Source: Capsicum annuum
Lineage: Eukaryota; Streptophyta; Magnoliopsida; Solanales; Solanaceae
NCBI RefSeq assembly: GCF_002878395.1
Contig: NC_061116.1
Location: forward strand, 119,698,692-119,762,691
Length of the DNA stretch: 64,000 nt
Direction: 5' to 3'
Both the position numbers and the translations under genes were made by a program. Below the pieces are notes generated by a model. The model was not told the origin of the DNA. It saw only the letters and a program-made list of their open reading frames with translations, and searched no databases. This document shows, piece after piece, positions 54,717 to 64,000 of this stretch (position 1 is the first letter of the stretch; each line of letters begins with the position of its first letter).

Positions 54717-57140
54717 TGTGATGTGCCACTATAGAAATCCATGATAGCACCGTGTATCCTTCATATTCTATACCTATGTGTATTTTCTTTCCAAAACTCT
54801 GCTATTTATTCTGAAACATCCTGAGTTTTGACCCTTAGAAGATTTTCTGCAAATCCATTCTCTGGACCCAATACAACTCATGGGTACGAGCCGTATGCTG
54901 GGGTAAAAGTGGTATGGTCCAGTCGTATGTTGACCAGTGTTAGTTGGTGGGATGGTTATGGTCCCTGAAATGGTACAACTTAGAGGTGTGAGTCGTAAGG
55001 GCTTGATACGAGTCATATCATGGACTCATATGGTGGACAATGTTTGATCCTCCTGGTATATCAGTTTGTCAAGGATACGAGTTATGGGTACGGATCGTAT
55101 ACTGTGGTTACGACTTGGTTGGATGAGTCATTTACTGGATAGTGTTTTATCCAATGGTTAAGGCTTGGATACGAGTGGTGGATACCGATCGTATAGGAGG
55201 GTACGACTCATATGGGTCGGTCGTATCCCTGTGATGGATTTTTAAGGGATTTAAGTGAGGGTATTTTAGACATTTTCCTACTTACCCTAATTAGTACCCA
55301 TGACTTCTAATACATTTAGGAGGTTATTTACCTTATTATTCTATTCATTAATACTTAGAAACTATTCCAAAACATCCAATAATTCTCTCAAAAGCTTTTG
55401 GGGCAAGAAGGCTGGGGTTTCATATTGATGATTGCTTTAGGGCTTGCTTTGGTAATTTCTTTCCATAAACTATTCGATATAAGGCATGATTCTCTTCTCT
55501 CATTATAATTTCATCTAAAGGCATGCTTTATATGATTTATTTCATGGTTTTACTATTTCATGATTATGGTTTTTCAACTTGAGGGTTTTGATATTGAATG
55601 TTTGCTTATGTTTTCCTATGGTTTTTAATTATGGTTTTATATGCATTAATGGTGGTTTTGCACAATTGGATTGCATAGTAATGGTTTAATGGTCTTTGGA
55701 ATTAGTTTTGGTTATATTATGCCCCCAAGGCGTTTAATAAAATGCTTATAAAGATATGTTCACTGCATTGACTTCTTTTAATAGAACTCTTGTCTGTTTT
55801 AAATTGGAAAAAAGATTTATGCATGGTTTAAATGGTTTGGAAAGGTAAAAGGTTAAATGGTTATGCTTGTGGAGAACTTGGAAGTCTCCCAAGTGGAAAT
55901 GTTATACTTGTGGAGAACATGTAAGTCTCCCAGGTGGATTTAATATGGTAATTGGAAGGGCACCTAAGGTCCCCTTAACCTAAACGGTTTGGCTATGAAT
56001 ATTACTTGTAAGTAAGGGATGATACCACTAATATTGGCCTTGCTTAATAAATGGTAAATGGATTGTTTGGACTTGATTTTAATTGGGTATTAATAGCAGA
56101 AAGTGTAGCTAAACCGTGGAAGATGGCGGTCCTGAGGGAACCAAAACCCAAAACTCATATTTGCCTATATGAGTGGTCTTCAATGACCACGTGTGAGTGT
56201 CACATTTTATATTAGAGGGATGTACTAGTCATCCCATGGGATATTCCCTGGTCGTACGACTACATGCACTAGGGCCCTTTCAGCAGGGAGAGCCAAACCC
56301 ATATGGCCTATGGGTGGTTAGGACGGCAAAGCTACATAGCCAGGTAAAGGTTTTAAGTGCATGCTAAACCCAGTCCCTTTGCTCGGCATTTATATATGTA
56401 TGGTTGTATGCATTATGGATGGTTTTACCTGGTTTTATAAGTGGCATTACTTTATCCTTATCCTGAGATTCATGCTAGCGGTCATTTGCAAACCCCATCT
56501 ACTGGCGGTTGTATACCCACACTATGCAGAAATAGGCCACTCTACTCCTCCTGTGTAGCACGTAGATTTGGTATCAGTATTTGGACTGAAGTGGTGAGCT
56601 TTCATCCTTTCGCAAGGCATCATTTCATTGTATGGATTTCTTTAGACACTTTTCTTTTATTTTTATTAGTTTTGTCCATGGTTTGGGGCATGTCCCAACA
56701 TGATATTTTTACTCTTTTGATTAGAGGTTTTGTGGTACTTCTGGGGGTTGGTATGGGCAGGATCGAAACTGGTGTCGGCCTTGGCATTAGAATAAGTCAA
56801 TGGGCTTACATCATTAGACGATATCATTGGTTGTTTCATCCTATTACATTTTGGGATTGATTTTCATATTATGTTTTGGTATTCCCTTTGGTTTATGGTC
56901 TATGGTTTGGTTTGGTATGGTTAGGCGATTGGTGCGGTATGGTGGGACTCGGTTAGGTCGGTAACGGTTATGACCCTATCCCAGAGTCTTAATGAGAACA
57001 ATAACGCTATATTGTTATATGTTCAAAATTCTACTCTTCTAAGGCTGGATATAGGTGGTTGGGTTGGGTAACAGGGGGCGGTCCACGATTCTAGTTGGAC
57101 TTAGGATGCCCATTACGACAAGGCCCAAGGTCGGGTCAAG
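54717..57140 (+). repeat. 5' LTR of the plus-strand Tekay element
   Basis: About 2.4 kb. The start is near TGTGATGTGCC (54717), not the usual TGTGATACCCC, so the edge may be rearranged. The end lies just before TTGGTATCAA. The middle part (56268-56420) is colinear with the minus-strand fragment at 25346. A word module of GATACGAGTCGTATC type lies at 54880-55235. Confidence 0.6.
54880..55235 (+). repeat. TACGAGT/CGTATC word module in LTR
   Basis: The words GGTACGAGCCGTATG, CCAGTCGTATG, GATACGAGTCATATC, GATACGAGTTATGGGTACGG, ATCGTATAC, GATACGAGTGGTGGATACCG, ATCGTATAGG and GGTCGGTCGTATCC recur, several being nearly self-complementary. They are packed into 350 bases in the upstream part of the LTR. 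Confidence 0.65.
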
Positions 57141-57141
57141 T

Positions 57142-57153
57142 TGGTATCAAAGT
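57142..57153 (+). promoter_or_regulatory. Primer binding site (initiator tRNA-Met type)
   Basis: TGGTATCAAAGT is a one-base variant of TGGTATCAGAG and lies at the LTR/gag junction, as in other Tekay-like elements. Confidence 0.7.
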
Positions 57154-57351
57154 TTTAGTTTTATGGTCAACTGGGAAGTCCTCTAAGTCGTATCGAGTAG
57201 AGTCTCTTTTATGGGTGTGAATCGCACCACACTCATAAGATAAAGGTTGCAAGACATTTAGAAATATTTCACTTTCTTGGTATTCTATCTTAAAGCTTGA
57301 GTTCTCAATCCTGGAATCTTCTCTAATCCTTGATTGTTCATCTTTCGGATC

Positions 57352-58620
57352 ATGCCTCCTAGATTTAGAACACAAAGAAATTCCTCCATCCCATCTGAGG
57401 ATAATGTTAAAGGGGTACATCCTATGTTTGGAGTACATCTTTGATCTCATGGTCCTATTCCTGATGGTACTGGAGTTCCTTCTATTCCAGCTAGTTCTCC
57501 TCAGGTCCCTCGTGGTAACATAACGAATGTAGAATTTTGTTAGTTTATTCATGTATTTCCTAATTGGTTGTTTCTCAGGCTGAGGGGGGCGCAACTGGTA
57601 CTTTATCTACTGACGCCATAAAGGTTGGTCAATTTATAAAGATGGGTCCTTTAACTTTTACTGGGGTGAGGTGGAGGAGGATCCACATGGAATCTTGGAT
57701 GAGATGGAAAAGATCTTTCGGGTAATGCAGGCTACTAATGTAGAGAGGGTTAACTTTATAGCTTATCAGCTCAAGGATGTTGCTTATCAGTGGTATAAGG
57801 AGTGGGATAGGGATAGAGGTGATATGGAAGATGAAGGATTATGGAAGGCTTTTTTTAATACCTTAATGGATCATTTCTTTCCTCAAGAGTTGAGGAAAGC
57901 AAATATAGAGGAGTTTGTAAACCTCGAGAAGGGGAGGATGTCTATAAAGGAATATTCTTTGAAGTTTCATCAGCTATCAAGGTATGCTCCTAATTTGGTG
58001 GCTGATATAAGGTCGAGAATGAGGAAGTTTGCTTCTAAGTTGAATAGAAATTTAATTCTGGAGATAAAAACTACCTTGATGATTAAATATATAGACATCT
58101 CAAGGTTGATTGTTTATATGCAGCAGATTAAGAATGAGAAGAGAAAGCAGGCGGAGTTTGGGGGTAGGCAAGAAAAGCAGAGCAGGTTTTCTGATCAGGG
58201 AGGTACTCAGTCTCAGGGAGGTAGAGATGGTGGCAAGTGGCAAAAAAAGGTGGGGGAGTTTGGGATCTTTTTTGTTAGTGCTCCTTATCAGTCGGGAGAT
58301 AGGCGTCATCAAGGTGGTGATAATTCTCGAGCATAGGTTGCCCAATCTCAGGAAAGCGGAGGTCATTTAATTTCTTTATGTCCTTCTTGTTGGTTTTATG
58401 GCTGTCCTTATCGAGGTTATTATAAAGAAGGAAGGTACAAGTACTTTAAGTGTGGCCAGGTAGGCCATTGGCTCAGGGATTATCCGGTTAATAAGGTTTC
58501 TACGAGGGCAAATAAGATTCATGTGGCTTCATTTTCTGCTCCTACACCTGGTTGTATGGCATCTGCTTCTGTTACTACTCCTGGTTCTAGTATTGGTCAG
58601 AATAGGTTGTATGTTTTGGT
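57352..58620 (+). pseudogene. Gag (Tekay-like) with damaged zinc knuckle
   Basis: Starts MPPRFRTQRNSSIPSEDN at 57352 and breaks into several frames up to 57670. The capsid part is open at 57671-58336 (EKIFRVMQATNVERVNFIAY, LKDVAYQWYKEW, FFPQELRKANIEEFVNLEKG, SLKFHQLSRYAPNLVADIRS), a standard chromovirus gag. The zinc knuckle (58450-58482) reads YFKCGQVGHWLRDYP. The first and last cysteines of C-x2-C-x4-H-x4-C have become tyrosine. Confidence 0.8.
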
Positions 58621-58639
58621 ATCCTGACAGGAATTTGAG

Positions 58640-59080
58640 GCATCACCTGATGTCGTTACTGGTACATTACTGCTTTTCTCTCGTGACGTATATTGTTTGC
58701 CTGATACAGGGTCCACTCTTTCTTATCTGACTTCATATGTGGCTGTGTGTTTTGGTTTTGATCCGAAAGTTATCTCGGATCCTTTATAGGTGACTCGGTT
58801 ATTGCTAAGAGAGTCTATAAGGGGTGTGTAGTAGCTGTTGGTGGCAATCAGACCTTGGTGGATCTATTTGATCTGGATATGGTAGATTTTGATATAATTC
58901 TAAGTATGGATTGGTCGTATTCTTGTTATGCGTTTGTGGATTGTCAGACCCGTAGGGTTATCTTTAAGTTCCCTGGTGAACTGGTTATAGAATGGAAAGG
59001 TAGTTCCTTAGCTCCTAGTGGAGGTTTATTTCTTATCTTAGAGCTCGAAGGTTAATCTCTAAGGGGTTGTCTTTATCACT
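58640..59080 (+). pseudogene. Retropepsin (Tekay-like)
   Basis: The active site reads YCLPDTGSTLSYLTSYVAV (DTGS near 58702). Frame 58855-59055 holds the C-terminal part: LFDLDMVDFDIILSMDWSYS and a following CQTRRVIFKFPGE. Stops between the parts and a frame change break the domain. Confidence 0.75.
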
Positions 59081-59199
59081 TGGTTTGGGTTAATGATTCT
59101 AACTCAGAAGGTCCTTCTTTGTCTTCGATCCCTATGGTTAATGAGTTTCCAGAGGTCTTTTCGGATGATTATCTCGATGTTCCTCCGTATAGGGATATA

Positions 59200-59830
59200 T
59201 AGTTTGGTATTGATTTGCTTCCAGATACTCACTCAATATCTATTCCTCCATATAAAATGGCTCTAGATGAGTTGAGAAAACTCAAGGAGCAACGTAAGGA
59301 TCTTCTGGATAAGGGGTTTATTCAACCTAGTGTTTCTCCGTGGGGTGCAAGAATGATGGTTCTCTTCGAATGTATATTGACTACAGGCAATTAAACAAGG
59401 TGACGGTCAAGAACAAGTATCCTCTTCCTCAGATAGATGACTTATTTAACCAGTTACAGGGTACCAATATTTTTCTAAGATATATCTTCGATCTGGGTAC
59501 CATCAGCTTAAGATTAGGGAGGTGGATATCCCTAAGATGGCTTTTCGTACTCGGTATGGGCATTTTGAGTTCTTGGTGATATCCTTACATTGCTCCTTGA
59601 GTATTTGGATCTCTTCATCATTGTGTTTATTGATGATATTTTGATTTATTTGAAGAGTGAGGTGGATTATGTTGATCACCTTTGTGTGGTGTTGCAGATC
59701 CTAAAGAAACAACGATTGTTTTCCAAGTTCTCTAAGTGTGAGTTTTGATTGAATGTGGTGACTCTTTTGGGTTATACTATTTCTAATGAAGGGGTCATAG
59801 TGAATCCGCAGAAGGTTGTTGTAGTTAAAA
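59200..59830 (+). pseudogene. Reverse transcriptase (Tekay-like), deleted and frameshifted
   Basis: PPYKMALDELRKLKEQRKDL and KGFIQPSVSPWGA (59240-59346) are followed by a frame change and [20 protein letters not shown] and [17 protein letters not shown]. Another frame change leads to the active site FIDD (59626-59637) in [20 protein letters not shown]. Between FEFLV (about 59575) and the active site the stretch is shorter than in the family, so a small deletion removed the 'GLTNAPAAF' region. Confidence 0.8.
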
Positions 59831-59831
59831 G

Positions 59832-60480
59832 GTGGCCCAGGCGCCCACGACTCCGTCCTATATTCAGAGCTTCTTGGGTTTGGCCGGGTATTATAGGTGG
59901 TTTATGAAAAGCTTTTCTTCAATAGCTGCTCCTTTGACTAAGTTGACTCAGAAAAAGGCTAAGTTTTCTTGGTCGAATGCTTGTGAAGGGAGTTTTGAGA
60001 AGTTAAAGGATAAGTTGAATTCGACTCTAATCCTGACCTTGTTGGAAGGTAATGATGGGTTTGTGGTTTATTGTGATGCATCTCGGGTAGGGCTTGGTTA
60101 TGTGTTGATGCAGTATGGGAAGGTGATTACCTATGCTTCCAGGCAGTTGAAGGTGCATGAGAGGAATTATCCTACTCATGATTTGAATTTGTTGGCGGTT
60201 GTGTTTGCTTTGAAAATATGGCAGCATTATTTATATGGTGTTACATAGATATCTTTTCTGATCACAAGAGTCTCCAGTACGTGTTCACTCAGAAAGAGCT
60301 TAATCTTAGGCAGAGAAGGTGGCTTGAGCTTCTTAAGGATTATTATATGAGTCTTCACTGCAACCCAGGTAAGGTTAGTATGGTTGCTGATGCTTTTAGT
60401 AGGTTATTCATTGGGAGTTTGGCTTACGTGAAGGAAGGCAAGTGGGAATTGGTGAAGGATATTTCACCGTTTGGCTAATC
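59832..60480 (+). pseudogene. RNase H (Tekay-like)
   Basis: Frame 59832-60248 reads [20 protein letters not shown] and [20 protein letters not shown] then [21 protein letters not shown] frame change at about 60245 leads to [20 protein letters not shown] and MVADAFSRL. Catalytic aspartates (YCDAS, FSDHKS, VADAFS) and the glutamate-position region are visible, with Asn for Glu in HDLNLLAV (usually HDLELAAV). The domain is inactive by frame break. Confidence 0.8.
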
Positions 60481-60530
60481 TTGGCATTCGTCTCTTGGAC
60501 TATAAGGATGGTGGTGTGATAGTGTAAGAA

Positions 60531-61075
60531 GTGTTTCGATCATCTCTTGGTACGGAGATTAAAGAGAAGCAAGTGCTAGATCTTGTCTTGATAAAAATCA
60601 AGAGTGACATTGGCGGGAAAAGGGTAGTGGTGTTTGAGATCAGTGATGATGGTACTTTACAGTACCAAGGGAGGTTGTGTGTTCCTGATGTCGACAGGTT
60701 GCGACAAAGGACTTTGACTGAAGTGCATGAGTTGCGCTACACTATTCATCCTAGCTCGACTAAGATGTATCATGATCTCAAGGAGATCTACTGGTGGAAT
60801 GGAATAAAGAGATATATGGTTGATTACGTGGCCAAGTGCATGGTGTGTCAATAGATTAAGGTTGAGCACATGAGGTCGGGAGGATTGTATCAATAAATTG
60901 ATTTACTCGAATGGAAGTGGGAAATGATCAATATGGGTCTCGAGATTAGTATGATTCAATTTGGGTCATTATAGATAGGATAACCAAGTCTGCACATTTC
61001 TTGTCAGTGCAGACTACCTTTTCGGTGGAGGATTACGCACAGTTGTATCTTCAGGAGATTGTAAAGCTGCATGGG
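60531..61075 (+). pseudogene. Integrase, N-terminal zinc domain and first core part
   Basis: Frame 60531-60854 contains the HHCC domain: VHELRYTIHPSSTKMYHDLK and KRYMVDYVAKCMVCQ (H, H, C, C visible). Stops follow, then the core start reads SVWVIIDRITKSAHFLSVQT-like sequence (60950-61010), up to LHG where a solo LTR is inserted at 61076. Confidence 0.75.
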
Positions 61076-61289
61076 TGTAATACCCCAAACTTTCTTTAAG
61101 TCAAATCTAGTTTCTAGAAGAGTTAGTGATGACTTCCTAAATGATTAATGTTAAAACCATATAGAATTTCCCTAATTTTGAATTTTTATCATGTGGGAAT
61201 TGAATTAGCTTTCCAACGATACAAATTTCGTCCAAATCCGATATCGGAGTAGAAAGTTATGGACGTTTTACTGAGAGCTATCAGAACCG

Positions 61290-61605
61290 CCCAGGTGTGA
61301 TGGGCAGGTTGACGGACCATCGAGCTAGCGACGGGCAGGTTGACGGACCGTCGAGATAGCGACAGACCATTGCCTAAACCGTCGCAGCTAAGGCAGTAAG
61401 TCAATCTTCTGGCTAAGGTGCGATGGACGGTTTGACGGACCGTCGAGCTAGCAACGGACCGTCTCCCAAGCCGTCGCTACTAAGGCAATGAGTCCCTATT
61501 CTGGCCCAAGTACGACGGTCAGAACGATGGATCATCAAACTAGTGATGGGCCGTTGAACCAGCAATGGACCATCGCACGAGCCGTCGCAGATCTCGTTCA
61601 GCAAT
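61290..61605 (+). repeat. GACGGACCGTCG word module in solo LTR
   Basis: The near-palindromes GTTGACGGACCATCGAGCTAGC, split as GACGGACCATCG and GAGCTAGC, recur as GACGGACCGTCGAG, GACGGACCGTCGAGCTAGCA and CGGACCGTCTCC, with AGCCGTCGC phrases between. There are about eight words in 310 bases. The self-complementary core is CGGACCGTCG-like. The module lies just ahead of the 'AAACCCTAATT' leader part of the LTR. Confidence 0.7.
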
Positions 61606-62454
61606 TTAAAGCCATTTTTAAAAGGGTATTTGGGTCTTTTTTTTTCACCCGTTTTAAACCCTAATTATACCGGACAATAGCTCATAACTTCATTATTCAT
61701 TCACAACATTCAATTAGGGTTTCTCTCAAAGATCAATCCCCAAGAATAAGAAACCTTAGGTGCTTAATTACAAGTAAAGAATTCAAGCTTTCCTCTACAA
61801 ATCTTTAAGAAATCATCCACCCAGGAATGTCAAGTGTTCATTCATGGATTTATTTCATCCATGAAGCCCAAGAATCTAATTTTAAATTATAATTTATGAT
61901 GTTTATGTTGTGGATTGATTATAATCATATTGATGTTGTGTATGATACCCAACTTGGAATAGTTAAATGTGTTTTCATTAGTTTATGCTAGCATGTGGAT
62001 TAAAATCTACTAAATTGTGTTGATTTATCCAACCATGATGAATTAATTTAATGTCCAAGCCTAAGCTTATAGTTATGCATGCAAGATGTTTGATAAATGC
62101 CTAAGAGAATAGGAAACATGCCTTATGACTCAATTGTGACCAAAATGATGAACCTATGTTTCACCCTTAAGTTCAAATGACTCCCATGTTATTGTTATGC
62201 TTTGTGATGGATTAATGTAATGCTCATAAAATTAGGCTTATGAAATTATGACATGTTTACATGCACTTCTAGTCATGTGTGAGCTTGTGGCATGCAAATA
62301 CTTCATGAATATCCCCAATGATTGTACTATGAATTGTTGACTATGGTCATGTGTCAAAAAGTGACATGTCTTGTCAGTTTTACGCTATCGAGTCCTGGGG
62401 GTACTTGTACCTGGTAATTTAGCTGTTTGCCCTGACCCAGTGTCATATTTTCAA

Positions 62455-63130
62455 GATACTCTCAGTCAATCCATGTTCAGTATAATTCAGTCAATTTTAT
62501 GACTCAAGAAAACTCAGTAATCTCAGTCAGTTATCAAATCTCAGTAATATTCCATCAGTCAACGAAACTCAGTAAACATAGTTCAGTCAGTTTAATATAA
62601 TTAATTCAGTGTCTAATTAGATAGGAGTAGGATTCAGCACCGAGTGAGCCCAAGGATGGGAACTCACTTGCGAGTAGAGGGTGTGATTCTTAGAAGCAAT
62701 CCTTGCACTCCAAAACTACGTAGCCAGCGTAGGTTGAGATATCTAACCTGTTAGGTGAGTGTTGATGAGGTGGCTTAACCTGTTAGATGAGGGTCCCACC
62801 GTTCTTCTTAGAGTACCTGTTAGATAAGGGATCACTCACAGTTTGTCCTTACCAGTAGCACGGTATTGACACCCTTCCAATTGGAGTTACAGATTAGACC
62901 CCAACTCAACTATAATTCTTTATTTGGGGCATGTTGGTTAGATGACTACTTCCCACAGTTACAGTCTCAGTCTCAGTCTCAGTAATAGAACTCAGATAGT
63001 TCTATAGAATTTAGGACTATCAAATACAGTCACCCAATTCAGTACGAAACTCAGCTAGTTCCGTTAGAAATAGGTCTGTCAGACACACTCATTCAGATAA
63101 TAGCACAACAGTTATACGAAACCTATGTTA
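62455..63130 (+). repeat. CTCAGT/CAGTCA simple-repeat region in solo LTR
   Basis: Many short direct repeats of CTCAGT, TCAGTCAG and TTCAGT, including CAGTCTCAGTCTCAGTCTCAG (split: CAGTCTCAGTCTCAG at 62964). This is low-complexity sequence in the R/U5 part of the LTR. Confidence 0.6.
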
Positions 63131-63756
63131 TCAGTATTCAGATTCAGTGATGTCTTGATCTCAGATACAGTTCACGTATTCATGCATATATTCTCACTTT
63201 CATGTTATTCGGTCAGCTAGTATTGTTCATGCATATAAACCCTTGCATTCAGCCTACCTCACTTGCATACCAGTACGTTCAATCGTACTAATGCATTTGA
63301 GGTATGTTGTTTTATACCATAGGTTCAAAAGTACGAGCACCAGAACATCAGTAGCATTCCAGTCTTAGCATTCAGAGTTAGCAGTAAGTCCTCATCCTTC
63401 GAGGACATAATCATTACTTTATTATTTCATTACTCAGTTTATTTCAGTAGTTAAAGTTAGTTGGGGACATGTCCCATCAACTCCTTATTCAGACAGTTCA
63501 GTCAGTTAGAGGTTTTATAGACTACAGTATGTACAGATAGTTTATTTCAGTTCATGTTTTGGTATTGATATATCGTACTCTCACATAGTATGTTTTATCC
63601 ATTTTGAACCTTATAGCATGTTTCAGCCTATTATTTTCGCACTTTACATGATGTTACACAGTATACAGGTACAGTAATCAGTCATGGGTTAGCTTGTGAT
63701 CCTTTGGGGTTATGAACACCGTGTAGCATTCTGGGTACCAAATTCAGGGTGTTACA

Positions 63757-64000
63757 ATGGGGTACCTATTTTGATTATCTCTGATCATGATGTGCAATTT
63801 ATGTCATATTTCTAGCGGTCTTTCCAGAAAAGATTAGGGACTAAGGTTAGTCTGAGTACTGCTTTTCATCCACAGTCAGATGGGCAAGTGGAGAGGACTA
63901 TTCAGACATTGAAAGATATGTTTTGGGCATATGTGATTGACTATGGTGGCAATTGGGTTGAGCATCTGCCTTTGGTAGAGTTTGCTTAAAATAGTAGCTA
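63757..64000 (+). pseudogene. Integrase core, second part (continues after solo LTR)
   Basis: After the duplication the core resumes: VPILIISDHDVQFMSYF, a stop, then [20 protein letters not shown] and [16 protein letters not shown]. The second aspartate (usually ISDRG, here ISDHD) and the catalytic glutamate (QVERT) are visible. VEFA is followed by a stop. The frame runs to the window end. Confidence 0.8.

Larger units (their letters stand above)
61076..63756 (+). repeat. Solo LTR with ATGGG target duplication inside integrase
   Basis: 2681 bases from TGTAATACCCC to GGGTGTTACA, flanked by the exact 5-base duplication ATGGG (61071-61075 and 63757-63761). No primer site, gag or pol lies inside, so the element was reduced to one LTR by unequal recombination. 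It contains a word module (61290-61605) and CAGT-rich repeats (62455-63130). The style of both ends matches the solo LTR at 39471 and the LTRs of the LARD-like element. Confidence 0.85.
54717..64000 (+). mobile_element. Tekay/Del-like Gypsy retrotransposon, plus strand, 3' end outside
   Basis: LTR (about 54717-57140), initiator-Met primer site, gag with zinc knuckle, protease, RT, RNase H and integrase are all present in order. All are broken by frameshifts, stops and small deletions. A solo LTR (61076-63756) splits the integrase. The element runs off the window. Confidence 0.8.

Noticed and set aside
56361..56860. Frames of 65 and 139 codons
   Set aside because: They lie within the 5' LTR of the Tekay element, with no conserved domain and no support on either side.

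Overview
This window looks like gene-poor, repeat-dense plant nuclear DNA. It is AT-rich, I recognise no host gene, and nearly every stretch can be assigned to nested and decayed LTR retrotransposons or to an integrated plant pararetrovirus. A solanaceous plant is the best guess. The reasons are the A-rich caulimovirid copy with solendovirus/cavemovirus-like gene order and the mix of Athila-like and Tekay/Del-like Gypsy elements. That host call is inference.

Layout. 1-16774 holds three plus-strand Athila-like Gypsy elements. E1 (1-5811) has gag linker and protease but no reverse transcriptase, then a long 3' noncoding region and its 3' LTR. E2 (6911-12524) is a pol-less gag-type element with both LTRs, the right one truncated. 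E2 appears to sit inside E3 (about 5812-6910 and 12525-16774), which carries a 'putative plant transposon protein'-type ORF and a 3' LTR. 16775-21547 is a minus-strand Tekay-like Gypsy (gag, protease, RT, RNase H, integrase, all broken). 21548-25345 is a minus-strand pol-less Athila-like element, E4. 25346-26739 is a minus-strand Tekay LTR fragment.

26740-42297 is a Ty1/Copia element broken by two insertions. One is a complete 9.5 kb non-autonomous element on the minus strand (28326-37832, LTRs of about 2.69 kb, target duplication GCCAG, interior apparently noncoding). The other is a solo LTR (39471-42017). 42298-43880 holds nothing I recognise. About 43881-45800 is an inverted, foldback-like element with a pyrimidine tract on one side, a purine tract on the other and a 26-nt tandem repeat.

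45842 to about 54240 is an endogenous caulimovirid. In order it has small ORFs, coat protein, movement protein, a degenerate retropepsin-like domain, protease-RT-RNase H, inclusion-body/transactivator-like protein, promoter and leader, and then further small ORF pairs. It is broken by stops and frameshifts. 54717-64000 is a plus-strand Tekay-like Gypsy whose integrase is split by a solo LTR (61076-63756, target duplication ATGGG).

Most notable are the small-ORF array and the duplicated retropepsin-like domain of the viral copy. Equally notable is a module of short, CpG-containing, near-palindromic words just upstream of the presumed promoter in at least eight LTRs of several families. The words differ between families, but the architecture is shared.
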